This document shows positions 1-6,927 of a stretch of 9,741 nt of DNA, piece by piece (the stretch's first letter is position 1; each line of letters begins with the position of its first letter). Source of the DNA: Deltaproteobacteria bacterium (GTDB lineage: Bacteria > Desulfobacterota > DSM-4660 > Desulfatiglandales > B25-G16). Under the pieces are notes generated by a model. That model saw nothing but the letters and a program-made list of their open reading frames with translations, did no database searches and was not told the DNA's origin. Location of the stretch: assembly GCA_019310745.1 (NCBI GenBank), contig JAFDDS010000014.1, positions 1 through 9,741 on the forward strand. The letters run 5' to 3'. Both the position numbers and the translations under genes were made by a program.

Positions 1-1
1 C

Positions 2-877
2 TTGATCATGCAAAATCGTTCCAGGGTCGGCTGGTCATTAGCCCATGCTTGTGCGAAGAGGGTTTTTCCAGAGCAATCAAAAAAATGGCAATTGGTCACG
101 ACCATCGCCCTTACTGGCTTGGTGGCGGCGTTTCTCCTCTTAATATTAACACCTTGGCCATTTAAATCGCAGATACCCTGGGGAGGGAAAGATTCAAACC
201 GCGTATTAACTCAAACACATGAATTGCCTCCGGACACGCGGGTTCTCGCTGCCCAGATAAGTGCATCTCCCTTTGTTGAACATAAGCCAATAAATGTATC
301 TAAACCTGAGAGATTAACGAAGGCCTCAGCCAATGCCTTAGATAAAGATCTAACTGGAACAGGATCTGAAGAGCCAGTTAATGCCTTTACCCAGGAAAGA
401 AGTTTTCCCAGGCTTTTGGGGCAGATCACCGCAAAAAAGGGCGAAACCATTGGGGTTATGATCAGCAAAATCTACGGGAGCTTTAATGTCAAGTACCTGA
501 AGCTTGTGGCTTTTGTAAACCCACATATAAAGAATTTGGATATAATCGAGGTTGGTGATATGGTTAATTTCCCAGCTATTCCCATTACGCCCGACTCTTT
601 GCCAGAGGGTTGGTGGGTCCAAATCACTGAAAAGGAGAAGCTTGAAAATGCCTACCAATTCTTGAGGGCATATCCAAAAAAGGAGCCACCAGTCCGCATA
701 ATCCCCTGCTGGAATAACCAGGATGGTTTGAAATTTGCCATCGTCCTCCAAAGTAACTTTTTGGATGAAAAATCCGCCCGGAGCCTGATGAGTTTACTGC
801 CGCCAATGATTGCCTCAAGTTCAAAGAACCTTAAACAATGGAAAGAGGGCACTGTTTTTTTTGCTGAGTTAATGTAA
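2..877 (+). CDS. ExeA/MshM-like inner-membrane protein with LysM-like and SPOR-like periplasmic regions (5' partial)
   Basis: The visible 291 residues start with about 28 cytoplasmic residues and one strong transmembrane helix (about 29-51, starting WQLVTTIALTG). A polar periplasmic linker follows. Residues about 138-193 resemble LysM (KKGETI, then NPHIKNLDII, then VGDMVNFP). Residues about 204-290 resemble a SPOR-type domain (WWVQI, then FLRAYP, then DGLKFAIVL and a final FFAEL). The layout matches the C-terminal half of ExeA/GspA/MshM-family proteins, in which an N-terminal AAA ATPase is joined through one membrane helix to a peptidoglycan-binding region. The TTG at position 2 has no room for a ribosome-binding site and the frame is open to the window edge, so I infer the gene begins upstream, perhaps with the ATPase domain. 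It lies 43 bases before the assembly ATPase on the same strand, so it is probably in one operon with it. It could also be an independent short LysM protein. The likely role is placing the pilus machine across the peptidoglycan. Confidence 0.6.
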   Translation: MIMQNRSRVGWSLAHACAKRVFPEQSKKWQLVTTIALTGLVAAFLLLILTPWPFKSQIPWGGKDSNRVLTQTHELPPDTRVLAAQISASPFVEHKPINVSKPERLTKASANALDKDLTGTGSEEPVNAFTQERSFPRLLGQITAKKGETIGVMISKIYGSFNVKYLKLVAFVNPHIKNLDIIEVGDMVNFPAIPITPDSLPEGWWVQITEKEKLENAYQFLRAYPKKEPPVRIIPCWNNQDGLKFAIVLQSNFLDEKSARSLMSLLPPMIASSSKNLKQWKEGTVFFAELM

Positions 878-920
878 AATGAATCTGCGATCAGGTAGAA
901 ATAACCTGGGAGGATAACAG

Positions 921-2624
921 TTGAGGAGAAAAAAGAGATTGGGAGAGATGCTCCTTGAAGCCGGTCTGTTGACTGAAGAACAGCTCAGACAGGCCCTGGG
1001 AGATCACAAGAAATTCGGCCTAAAACTGGGCCAGTTTCTGGTTCACCAAGGGATCGGGAGTGAATCCGAAATTGTGGATCTGATCTCCAGGCAGTTAAAG
1101 GTCGCAAAATACCGTCCGGATAAATATCCTGTAGATCTTGGGCTATCAAAGATTATTCCAGCAGATATAGCCCAGAAATATCAAGTGGTACCATTAAGAA
1201 AAAAAGGGCAACTCCTTGTAATAGCCATGACCGATCCCTTAGACATAAAAGCAATGGACACCATTGAGGTGCTGGCGAATACCGAAGTTGAGCCCGTAAT
1301 ATGCACCGAACAGGAATTAAACCAGATGTTTGGTAGCCTTTACGGAGCGTATTCAGATATCGATGGTGTCCTGGAGAGCATTGAGCAAGTACAGTATGAC
1401 ACAGATACCGAGATAGAGACAACCATAGAGGATGTCGAGGTAAGCTCACTCCATGATATGGCTGAAGAGGTCCCTGTTGTCCGTCTGGTTAATTCTATCC
1501 TTTCCCAGGCCGTTCGCGAAAAGGCAAGCGATGTTCATATCAGTCCGGAAAAGGACTATGTTCAGGTCAGGTTCCGGGTGGATGGAAGACTCCACGAGGT
1601 GCCTGCACCACAGAAGTCCATGTTCCTGCCGATCGTATCCAGGCTAAAAATCTTGGCAGGTATAGATATCGCCGTATCAAGAACCCCACAGGATGGAAGA
1701 TTTACTATCAAGATGGATAACAAAGAGATCAATATCAGGGCCTCCGCGATACCAACCATCTATGGTGAAAACCTGGTCCTCCGCTTGCTGGATACGAGTA
1801 CTGGCGTTTACACATTAGACCGCCTCGGTATGTCCCAAGGTGACATGGATAAAATCGAATCGATAATTACCAAGCCTTACGGCATGATTCTGAGTACTGG
1901 GCCTACTGGAAGCGGTAAGAGCACCAGTTTATACTCCATCTTAAAAAAGATTAATGAGCCTGATATTAATATTATCACCCTTGAAGATCCGGTGGAATTC
2001 AGGATAGAAAAAATTCGGCAGATCCAGTTGAACCGAAAGGCAGGTATGACCTTTGCGAGCGGACTGAGATCTATACTTCGGCAAGATCCTGATGTCATCA
2101 TGGTTGGTGAAATCCGAGATGATGAAACGGCCACAATTGCCGTTCAGGCTGCCTTGACCGGACATCGAGTCTTCAGCACAGTGCACACCAATGATGCCGC
2201 CGGCGCCATCACACGTTTATTAGATATGGGAATAGAGCCATTTCTTGTCTCTTCTGTGATGCTTGTATCTTTTGCTCAGCGTTTGGTAAGGAAAATTTGT
2301 CCTTACTGTAAAGAGCCCTACAGCCCTCCTAAGGAGGCCTTAGCCCATTGGGGACTGGACAAGATCGAAGGGGCCAATTTCCAGCGAGGCAGGGGATGCT
2401 TTCAATGTATGGGTACGGGGTATAAAGGGCGAACGGGCATATTCGAAGTCCTGGTTATTGATGAAATGGTCCAGGACATGATTTTGAAAAGGAAATCGGC
2501 CCAGGAGATCACTCGTACCGCTCACCAAGTTGGAAGGCTCAGAACCTTAAAGGAGGATGCTGCCGACAAGGTGCTAAAGGAAATCACAACTCTTGAGGAA
2601 GCAGCATTAGCGGTGATGAGTTAA
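921..2624 (+). CDS. mshE: MshE/PilB/GspE-family pilus assembly ATPase with MshEN c-di-GMP-binding region
   Basis: Hexameric cytoplasmic ATPase that powers pilin polymerisation. The 567 residues are full length. Residues 6-58 hold two MshEN-type motifs: RLGEMLLEAGLL (6-17) with L22 and L26, then KLGQFLVHQGI (35-45) ending at Q58. This region binds c-di-GMP in Vibrio MshE. The catalytic core has Walker A GPTGSGKST (327-335), Asp box IITLEDPVE (351-359), Walker B DPDVIMVGEIRD (389-400) and His box GHRVFSTVHTND (414-425). A tetracysteine zinc site follows (C460, C463, C493, C496). The TTG start is chosen because GGGAGG lies 7 bases upstream and the MshEN motif begins right after it. The gene sits between an ExeA-like gene and the platform gene, which matches msh order. 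GspE of type II secretion is the alternative, but no secretin or GspC-type gene is in view and four minor pilins follow. Confidence 0.93.
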   Translation: MRRKKRLGEMLLEAGLLTEEQLRQALGDHKKFGLKLGQFLVHQGIGSESEIVDLISRQLKVAKYRPDKYPVDLGLSKIIPADIAQKYQVVPLRKKGQLLVIAMTDPLDIKAMDTIEVLANTEVEPVICTEQELNQMFGSLYGAYSDIDGVLESIEQVQYDTDTEIETTIEDVEVSSLHDMAEEVPVVRLVNSILSQAVREKASDVHISPEKDYVQVRFRVDGRLHEVPAPQKSMFLPIVSRLKILAGIDIAVSRTPQDGRFTIKMDNKEINIRASAIPTIYGENLVLRLLDTSTGVYTLDRLGMSQGDMDKIESIITKPYGMILSTGPTGSGKSTSLYSILKKINEPDINIITLEDPVEFRIEKIRQIQLNRKAGMTFASGLRSILRQDPDVIMVGEIRDDETATIAVQAALTGHRVFSTVHTNDAAGAITRLLDMGIEPFLVSSVMLVSFAQRLVRKICPYCKEPYSPPKEALAHWGLDKIEGANFQRGRGCFQCMGTGYKGRTGIFEVLVIDEMVQDMILKRKSAQEITRTAHQVGRLRTLKEDAADKVLKEITTLEEAALAVMS

Positions 2625-2626
2625 AG

Positions 2627-3853
2627 ATGCCAAAATTCTCCTACAAGGCCATAAACGAAAGTGCTAATACGGTATCCGGTGTAATTGAAGCCGATTCACT
2701 TGAAATGGCGACTGATATATTAACCGAGCGAGGATATATCCCATCCAAGGTTACAGAGAAAAGGGAGACTTCACGAGGCTTCACTTGGTCCAACATCAAC
2801 GAAAGCATTACCCCGATTAAGTCCCCTGATTTGATCCTTTTTACAAAACAGTTTCGAACCATGATCCGGGCAGGGGTTCCCATACTCAGTTTATTGCAAG
2901 TGCTGAGAGATCAGACAGAAAATTCAAAACTCAAGAAAATTATTGAGGCTATGACACTGGATATCAATAGGGGCTCCAGCCTATATGATACATTTAGAAA
3001 ATACCCTGCAACATTCTCTCCTTTTTACTGCAGTATGGTGAGAGCAGGGGAATCGAGCGGGGAACTCGGGGGCGTCATGGACCGGCTTATATATCTTTTA
3101 GAGCACGAGCATAAGATCAAATCAGATATCAAATCAGCGCTTCAGTATCCAATCATGGTGGTTATTTTTTTAGCTGTTGCCTTTTTCGTCCTCCTTACTT
3201 TTGTTATTCCAAAATTTACTAAGATACTTATCAGTGCTGGCATAGAAATTCCTCTTCCCACCCGTATCTGCATATTTTTATACCAATTCTTGTTCAATTA
3301 CTGGTACATGATCCTTGGAGTGGTAATCGCAGGGATAGGAATCTTATTCTATTATTTTAATACAGAACAAGGCAAATATGTTAAGGATTACTATGTTCTC
3401 AAAATCCCTGTTCTTGGCCCTCTCTTTGTCAAGGCTGCCATGGCTCGATTTGGAAGTATTTTTGTCATTTTGTACAAGAGCGGGATACATGTACTTGACT
3501 CCATTAGAATTTTGTCTGGAACTATCGGAAATGCTGCAATTTCCAAAGAATTCGAGCAGATCAGGGACCAGCTTGAAGAAGGACGAGGTATTGCAGAACC
3601 TCTCAGATCTGCAAAATATTTTACCCCCATGGTAATCGATATGGTAGCCATCGGTGAGGCTTCCGGTAAGCTGGACGATATGCTCAGCGAGATATCAGCA
3701 CATTACGACGATGAGGTGGAATATGCTACTCACCAACTATCCGAGGCCATAGGGCCCATACTTGTGATTGGGCTTGCCGCCGTGGTGGGATTTTTTGCGC
3801 TAGCCATGTTTTTGCCAATGTGGGATTTGACCAAAATAGTAGGCCGAGGCTAA
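2627..3853 (+). CDS. mshG: MshG/PilC/GspF-family inner-membrane platform protein
   Basis: Polytopic membrane protein that docks the assembly ATPase and guides pilins into the growing filament. The 408 residues have the family's usual length and two T2SSF repeats. Repeat one spans about 68-191 and contains GESSGEL (141-147). Repeat two spans about 270-392 and contains the matching GEASGKL (343-349). Membrane segments are visible at about 174-195, 219-244 and 376-398. The N-terminal cytoplasmic part begins with the usual FSYKAINESANTVSGVIEA-type opening of this family. The ATG is only 2 bases after the ATPase stop codon, so the pair is almost certainly translationally coupled and co-transcribed. 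The MshG name rests on the msh-like gene order; PilC or GspF would be equally correct family names. No defects are seen. Confidence 0.93.
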   Translation: MPKFSYKAINESANTVSGVIEADSLEMATDILTERGYIPSKVTEKRETSRGFTWSNINESITPIKSPDLILFTKQFRTMIRAGVPILSLLQVLRDQTENSKLKKIIEAMTLDINRGSSLYDTFRKYPATFSPFYCSMVRAGESSGELGGVMDRLIYLLEHEHKIKSDIKSALQYPIMVVIFLAVAFFVLLTFVIPKFTKILISAGIEIPLPTRICIFLYQFLFNYWYMILGVVIAGIGILFYYFNTEQGKYVKDYYVLKIPVLGPLFVKAAMARFGSIFVILYKSGIHVLDSIRILSGTIGNAAISKEFEQIRDQLEEGRGIAEPLRSAKYFTPMVIDMVAIGEASGKLDDMLSEISAHYDDEVEYATHQLSEAIGPILVIGLAAVVGFFALAMFLPMWDLTKIVGRG

Positions 3854-3912
3854 CATGTGAATGCCTTATTAAACACATACGAGTCTTTGGAAAAAGTCAA
3901 ACAAATAGGATT

Positions 3913-3941
3913 TTGACATAAAGGCCTTTCAAATGTATACG
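3913..3941 (+). promoter_or_regulatory. Candidate sigma70 promoter upstream of the major pilin gene
   Basis: A perfect TTGACA (3913-3918) is followed after 17 bases by TATACG (3936-3941, 4 of 6 matches to TATAAT). It lies in the 250-base non-coding stretch between the platform gene and the pilin and would leave a leader of about 155 bases. A second, better -10 hexamer, TATAAT at 4070-4075, lies close to the pilin start but has no recognisable -35 box. Separate high-level expression of a major pilin from its own promoter is common. The assignment is from sequence match only. No sigma54 (-24/-12) element was found, nor any c-di-GMP (GEMM) riboswitch pattern. Confidence 0.4.
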
Positions 3942-4103
3942 ATTTGATGATTTATCTGAACTTTTTCAAGGGGATAATGTTACTAATTGGTCACATTAAT
4001 TTCCGGTACTTTCCAATGTTTCAAGTATCAACTAAATATCAGGATAAGGTAAAAAGTGTGTATACATAATATAATGGGAAATTAACAAAGAAGGGAGAAG
4101 GAA

Positions 4104-4493
4104 ATGAAACAAAAGAAAAGTTTGTTACATGGCAGCGGGGGATTTACTTTGATAGAAATTATCGCTGTTTTAATCATCTTGGGTATCCTCGCAGCAGTGG
4201 CCATACCCAAATATATCGATTTGACCGCTAATGCCGAGAACAGAGCAATAGATGCTGGCGTATCAGAGCTCAACGGAAGGGAGTCCCTAACATGGGCTAA
4301 CATAAAAATTTCTACTGCTGGGTGGGCTAGCGATGCTGCCACCTTTGCCGCGATGGACACTGACCTTGGGGCTGATTATAGTTGGTCTGTGGCCCCTGCA
4401 GTAGGTGGCGGAACACTCGACTTTGGAAGCCAAGCCGTTGCACTAACGAGAACTGCCTCCACTAACACGGCACCGTCTAGATGGTCACGATAA
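4104..4493 (+). CDS. Major type IV prepilin (MshA-like)
   Basis: Structural subunit of the pilus. The 129-residue precursor has a 13-residue basic leader ending in GG. Prepilin peptidase would cleave it before F14 (SGG/FTLIEIIAVL), leaving a mature pilin of 116 residues with the conserved Glu at mature position 5 (E18). The hydrophobic alpha-1 segment runs to about residue 33 and contains the ILAAVAIPKYIDL region typical of deltaproteobacterial and MSHA-type pilins. The globular part is short, Gly/Ala/Trp rich and ends TASTNTAPSRWSR. There is no cysteine, so the C-terminal disulfide loop of many type IV pilins is absent. The start is supported by AAGGGAGAAGG just upstream. A strong terminator follows and a promoter candidate precedes, so it is probably a monocistronic, highly expressed unit inside the cluster. 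Product confidence is high; the exact family name is less certain. Confidence 0.88.
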   Translation: MKQKKSLLHGSGGFTLIEIIAVLIILGILAAVAIPKYIDLTANAENRAIDAGVSELNGRESLTWANIKISTAGWASDAATFAAMDTDLGADYSWSVAPAVGGGTLDFGSQAVALTRTASTNTAPSRWSR

Positions 4494-4561
4494 GTAGTAA
4501 GATGATCTAAACGCTAGCTAGAAGAATTGTAGACGTAAAATCACCTTGCGTAAGTCTTTGG

Positions 4562-4588
4562 GGGCAGTGTGTGAACGCTGCCCTTTTT
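4562..4588 (+). terminator. Rho-independent terminator after the pilin gene
   Basis: GGGCAGTG (4562-4569) pairs with CGCTGCCC (4576-4583) in an 8-bp stem with one G-T wobble, around a 6-base loop (TGTGAA). TTTTT (4584-4588) follows directly. It lies about 70 bases past the pilin stop codon and separates the pilin transcript from the PilZ gene. Confidence 0.88.
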
Positions 4589-4628
4589 CGTTTGGTGATC
4601 TAATTCATTCTTCAGAGCTGATTTGTTA

Positions 4629-4637
4629 TGGTAAAAT
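4629..4637 (+). promoter_or_regulatory. Candidate extended -10 promoter for the PilZ gene
   Basis: TGGTAAAAT (4629-4637) fits the extended -10 form TGn followed by a hexamer with 5 of 6 matches to TATAAT. It is just downstream of the pilin terminator and about 110 bases before the PilZ start. The -35 position shows only a weak match (TCTTCA at 4609-4614). A short direct repeat, GTAACAGTGTAACA, lies in the leader near 4684-4697 and has no known meaning. The call is pattern-based only. Confidence 0.28.
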
Positions 4638-4744
4638 TTTTTAATCTTAAATACATTAAAAAGTAATTGGGTGCCGTGGCGATGTAACAGTGTAACAGAG
4701 CACATTCGAGGCACGTAATCGCATAGAGCCTTAAAGGGGGTATC

Positions 4745-5095
4745 ATGCAAAAATATAATGATCGTGATAGAAGAAAAGCCCAAAGAGGCGATGCAAATTT
4801 TGTCATAAGTTATCATCTGCAAACAGAGGATGCTAACTACGACCTTACTCAAACTAAAAATGTGAGCCAAGGAGGAATGCTCCTAACCACTAATCGTAAG
4901 TTTGAGAAAGGAACACGCCTGGATATGACCATGCAATTCCCTTTTTTAGATGATAAGATACGGGTGGTAGGTGAGGTTGTGGGTTCTAAGGAGGTGCTAA
5001 AGGATCTCATTTATGAGACTAGGCTTATGTTCTATGACTTAAAAGGTCAATATTCTAAAAAGTTGGATAATTTTGTAAAAGAACACTCAAAGTGA
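4745..5095 (+). CDS. Stand-alone PilZ-domain c-di-GMP receptor
   Basis: Small cytoplasmic protein of 116 residues, consisting of essentially one PilZ domain. Both c-di-GMP-binding signatures are present: RxxxR as R10-K-A-Q-R14 and NxSxxG as N39-V-S-Q-G-G44. The rest forms the alternating beta-strands expected of the PilZ barrel (FVISYHLQ, MLLTTN, LDMTMQF, IRVVGEVVG, ETRLMFYDL), with a short charged helical C-terminus. The ATG is preceded by AAAGGGGG at good spacing. It has its own candidate promoter and lies between two terminators, so it seems separately expressed inside the pilus cluster. Proteins of this kind typically change pilus assembly or motility when c-di-GMP rises. The specific partner here is not visible; the neighbouring MshE-like ATPase and the minor pilin complex are obvious candidates, but that is inference. 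Confidence 0.9.
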   Translation: MQKYNDRDRRKAQRGDANFVISYHLQTEDANYDLTQTKNVSQGGMLLTTNRKFEKGTRLDMTMQFPFLDDKIRVVGEVVGSKEVLKDLIYETRLMFYDLKGQYSKKLDNFVKEHSK

Positions 5096-5116
5096 TAAGC
5101 TGATGAATAAAAGGAC

Positions 5117-5152
5117 ATGCATACCCTCTATTTAAAGAGGGAGAGCATTTTT
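5117..5152 (+). terminator. Probable rho-independent terminator after the PilZ gene
   Basis: ATGC (5117-5120) pairs with GCAT (5145-5148), and CCCTCT (5124-5129) pairs with AGAGGG (5136-5141), around a 6-base loop with a 3x3 internal loop between the two stems. A run of T (5148-5152) follows. It ends 22 bases before the next gene's start codon, so it could also act as an attenuator, or a structured leader, for the minor pilin operon. Confidence 0.6.
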
Positions 5153-5174
5153 AAGAATACACAGCCTGCCGAAT

Positions 5175-5648
5175 ATGAATAGTGCCTTCAAAAAAAATCG
5201 TGGCTTCACCATGCTCGAAGTGATCGCAGTATTGATTATTTTGGGAATCATCACGGCATTCGTTGTAAGCCGAGGCACAAATATTAAGGCAGAACTGAGT
5301 AGTGAAACCGAGACAGTCAAAGCTCATCTGCGCTATGCCCAGTGTATGGCACTGGCCAATGATATCTATTCCTGGAGAATCACCCTTTCATCTGGCTCCC
5401 CTGATTATTACACCTTATCAAAGATAAATAAATCTGATGGTACTGAAACAAATCTGATAAATCTCCCCAATGAGGATTCCCCTACCCATACTCTACCCTC
5501 AGGCATTTCCATCACTTCAGGGCTGGGTGCAGTTACTTTCGATGAATGGGGCAGCCCTGGTACCATCACTCAGAGCATCACACTTTCTGACGGTGCCGGT
5601 AATTCCGAAACTATTACGATAACAAAAAACACTGGGTTCATTGAGTAA
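5175..5648 (+). CDS. Minor prepilin (MshC/GspH-like)
   Basis: Precursor of 157 residues with a type III signal peptide: a short basic leader to R9-G10, then FTMLEVIAVLIILG, with the conserved Glu at E15 (mature position 5). Prepilin peptidase would cut between G10 and F11. After the alpha-1 helix comes a region with AQCMALANDIYSWRITL, similar to the GspH/FimT/MshC group, followed by a beta-rich domain rich in Ser, Thr and Gly. It is first of four minor pilin genes, the MshC position in an msh locus. The ribosome-binding site is weak and the upstream terminator-like hairpin leaves little leader, so how it is started is unclear. It ends with TAA directly abutting the next ATG. The prepilin class is sure; the MshC name rests on order and length. 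Confidence 0.85.
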   Translation: MNSAFKKNRGFTMLEVIAVLIILGIITAFVVSRGTNIKAELSSETETVKAHLRYAQCMALANDIYSWRITLSSGSPDYYTLSKINKSDGTETNLINLPNEDSPTHTLPSGISITSGLGAVTFDEWGSPGTITQSITLSDGAGNSETITITKNTGFIE

Positions 5649-6413
5649 ATGAAATCATTATTAAGAAATAGCCAACCGGGTTTTACCCTGCTGGAAATAA
5701 TCGCAACACTAATTATTGCCTCAATTCTGGGATCACTGGTGTACTCCTATTTTGGTTCCGCTTTTATGGGGAGCAGTACTCCGATTGCCAGGTTAAACAA
5801 AGCGTTTCATCTTCATGAGGCTATGGAAAACATCACAGCCGACTACAACGTTCATACAATATGGCAGGCATCGGCGAGTTATTCCATAAACGCTATTGTT
5901 ATTCCAACTACAAAAAATTGGCATTTTTATAGATGTACAACTGCAGGAACAAGCGGTGCATCTGAACCTACATGGCCGACTGCTGCCGGAGGTACAGTTA
6001 CAGATGGAGGCATAACATGGACTGAGGACACTCCTCCGGAATGGGCTCAGTTTACTATCTATTCCATAGGCAACTTTGTTGTTCCAGCTACTAAAAACGG
6101 TCATCGCTATAGATGTACAACTGCAGGAACAAGCGGTGCATCTGAACCTACATGGCCAACCACAAAAGCCGGGACTGTTGTTGATGGTACTGTAACATGG
6201 ACTGAAAATGGCAAACTTCCCGTTTTGAAGGATAACATTGATGCATTAAACTATGGAAGCTACACTGTCGTAGAAAATAAGTATATCAAATTTAACCCAT
6301 CCACCAATCAAGAGGAAGATATTGTAAGTGGCGATCCTGAAAATATCCTCAAAGTCGTAATTCAAAATGATCTTGGCGAAACGTTGACAGCCCTGTTTAC
6401 GAGTAAAGATTAA
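5649..6413 (+). CDS. Minor prepilin (MshD-like) with two inserted 60-residue WPTT-type repeats
   Basis: Precursor of 254 residues. The leader ends at G11 and cleavage before F12 gives FTLLEIIATLIIASILG with Glu16 at mature position 5. Residues 72-131 and 132-191 form two tandem 60-residue repeats. Each begins with W, has Y-S-I-x-x-x-V/I-x-P-x-T-K-N, then the core YRCTTAGTSGASEPTWP, then G-T-V-x-D-G-x-x-T-W-T. Such repeats are seen in phage tail and surface proteins, where they look like small binding modules, and they are unusual inside a pilin. Each repeat has a single Cys. The remaining C-terminal region (KVVIQNDLGETLTALF) looks like the normal end of a pseudopilin. The ATG touches the preceding stop, so translation is coupled. 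It holds the MshD position in the operon. A tip adhesin function is plausible but is inference. Confidence 0.85.
   Translation: MKSLLRNSQPGFTLLEIIATLIIASILGSLVYSYFGSAFMGSSTPIARLNKAFHLHEAMENITADYNVHTIWQASASYSINAIVIPTTKNWHFYRCTTAGTSGASEPTWPTAAGGTVTDGGITWTEDTPPEWAQFTIYSIGNFVVPATKNGHRYRCTTAGTSGASEPTWPTTKAGTVVDGTVTWTENGKLPVLKDNIDALNYGSYTVVENKYIKFNPSTNQEEDIVSGDPENILKVVIQNDLGETLTALFTSKD
5862..6221 (+). repeat. Tandem 180-bp direct repeat within the minor prepilin gene
   Basis: Two in-frame units of exactly 180 bases (5862-6041 and 6042-6221) encode the two protein repeats. Inside them, 5928-5977 and 6108-6157 are identical over 50 bases, while the flanking parts of the units differ at many positions. 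A conserved island inside diverged copies suggests recent gene conversion or slippage in the core, or strong selection on that stretch. Confidence 0.9.
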
Positions 6414-6421
6414 AAAAGATT

Positions 6422-6922
6422 ATGAAGAAAAATAAGGATTGCAACAATCGTGGGTTCACCCTTATTGAAGTTATCGCATCTTTGGTTCTTGTGGGTATTA
6501 TTGGTGCTATAGCAGGAATGGCTCTGGTTCAAATTTCCAAGGGATTTGTATTTTCAAAGAAAACCACAGCAACAGCACAAAAAGGTCAAATAACCATATC
6601 CAGGCTTGTAAAAGAGTTTAGTGCAATCACATCTATCTCTTCCGGAACAGCGACATCAATAACATTCACGCGTGATCCTGGGGTAACGCATACTATTTCT
6701 TGGGCCGGTGCAAACAATCCACTTTTAATCGCTACAGATATCGTAACTGACAATGTAAACTCATTTAATTTACAATACTATGATTCATATAATGACCCTT
6801 CACCTTCAACAACGTGTTTACCTTCTACAGCTATGATTGAGATTACACTGGAATTAAAAGGGGCAGATGATATTCCTTCAGAATTTGTCAATCGTGTCTT
6901 TATGTATAAATTGATTGAGTAA
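6422..6922 (+). CDS. Minor prepilin (MshO/PulJ/PilW-like)
   Basis: Precursor of 166 residues. The leader [11 protein letters not shown] ends at G11 and is followed by [21 protein letters not shown], with the conserved Glu at E16 (mature position 5). The mature part starts with the long alpha-1 helix and then has [17 protein letters not shown], the helix typical of PulJ/PilW/MshO-type minor pilins, followed by beta-strands ending FMYKLIE. It is third in the minor pilin set, the MshO position. The start codon follows the previous stop by 8 bases and has only a weak ribosome-binding site, so coupling to upstream translation is likely. In type IV pilus systems such proteins form part of the tip complex that primes assembly. 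It looks intact. Confidence 0.85.
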   Translation: MKKNKDCNNRGFTLIEVIASLVLVGIIGAIAGMALVQISKGFVFSKKTTATAQKGQITISRLVKEFSAITSISSGTATSITFTRDPGVTHTISWAGANNPLLIATDIVTDNVNSFNLQYYDSYNDPSPSTTCLPSTAMIEITLELKGADDIPSEFVNRVFMYKLIE

Positions 6923-6927
6923 ATCCT

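Noticed and set aside
350..751. Minus-strand open frame of 133 residues opposite the LysM/SPOR-like gene
   Set aside because: No motif and no ribosome-binding site. The plus-strand product has a coherent domain layout.
3884..3972. Imperfect inverted repeat (CTTTGGAAAAAGTC with GAACTTTTTCAAGG)
   Set aside because: The arms are about 60 bases apart with mismatches and no T run suited to a terminator. They may be chance in AT-rich sequence.
3854..4103. c-di-GMP (GEMM) riboswitch, sigma54 promoter or IHF site ahead of the pilin gene
   Set aside because: No GEMM core motifs and no TGGCAC-N5-TTGC element. TATCAA at 4026-4031 starts like an IHF site but lacks the downstream TTR.
921..6922. Type II secretion (Gsp) operon
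   Set aside because: The ATPase and platform protein would fit, but the order of four minor pilins ending in a PilX/MshP-like protein, the MshEN N-terminus and the absence of gspC/D/L/M in view favour an MSHA-type pilus.
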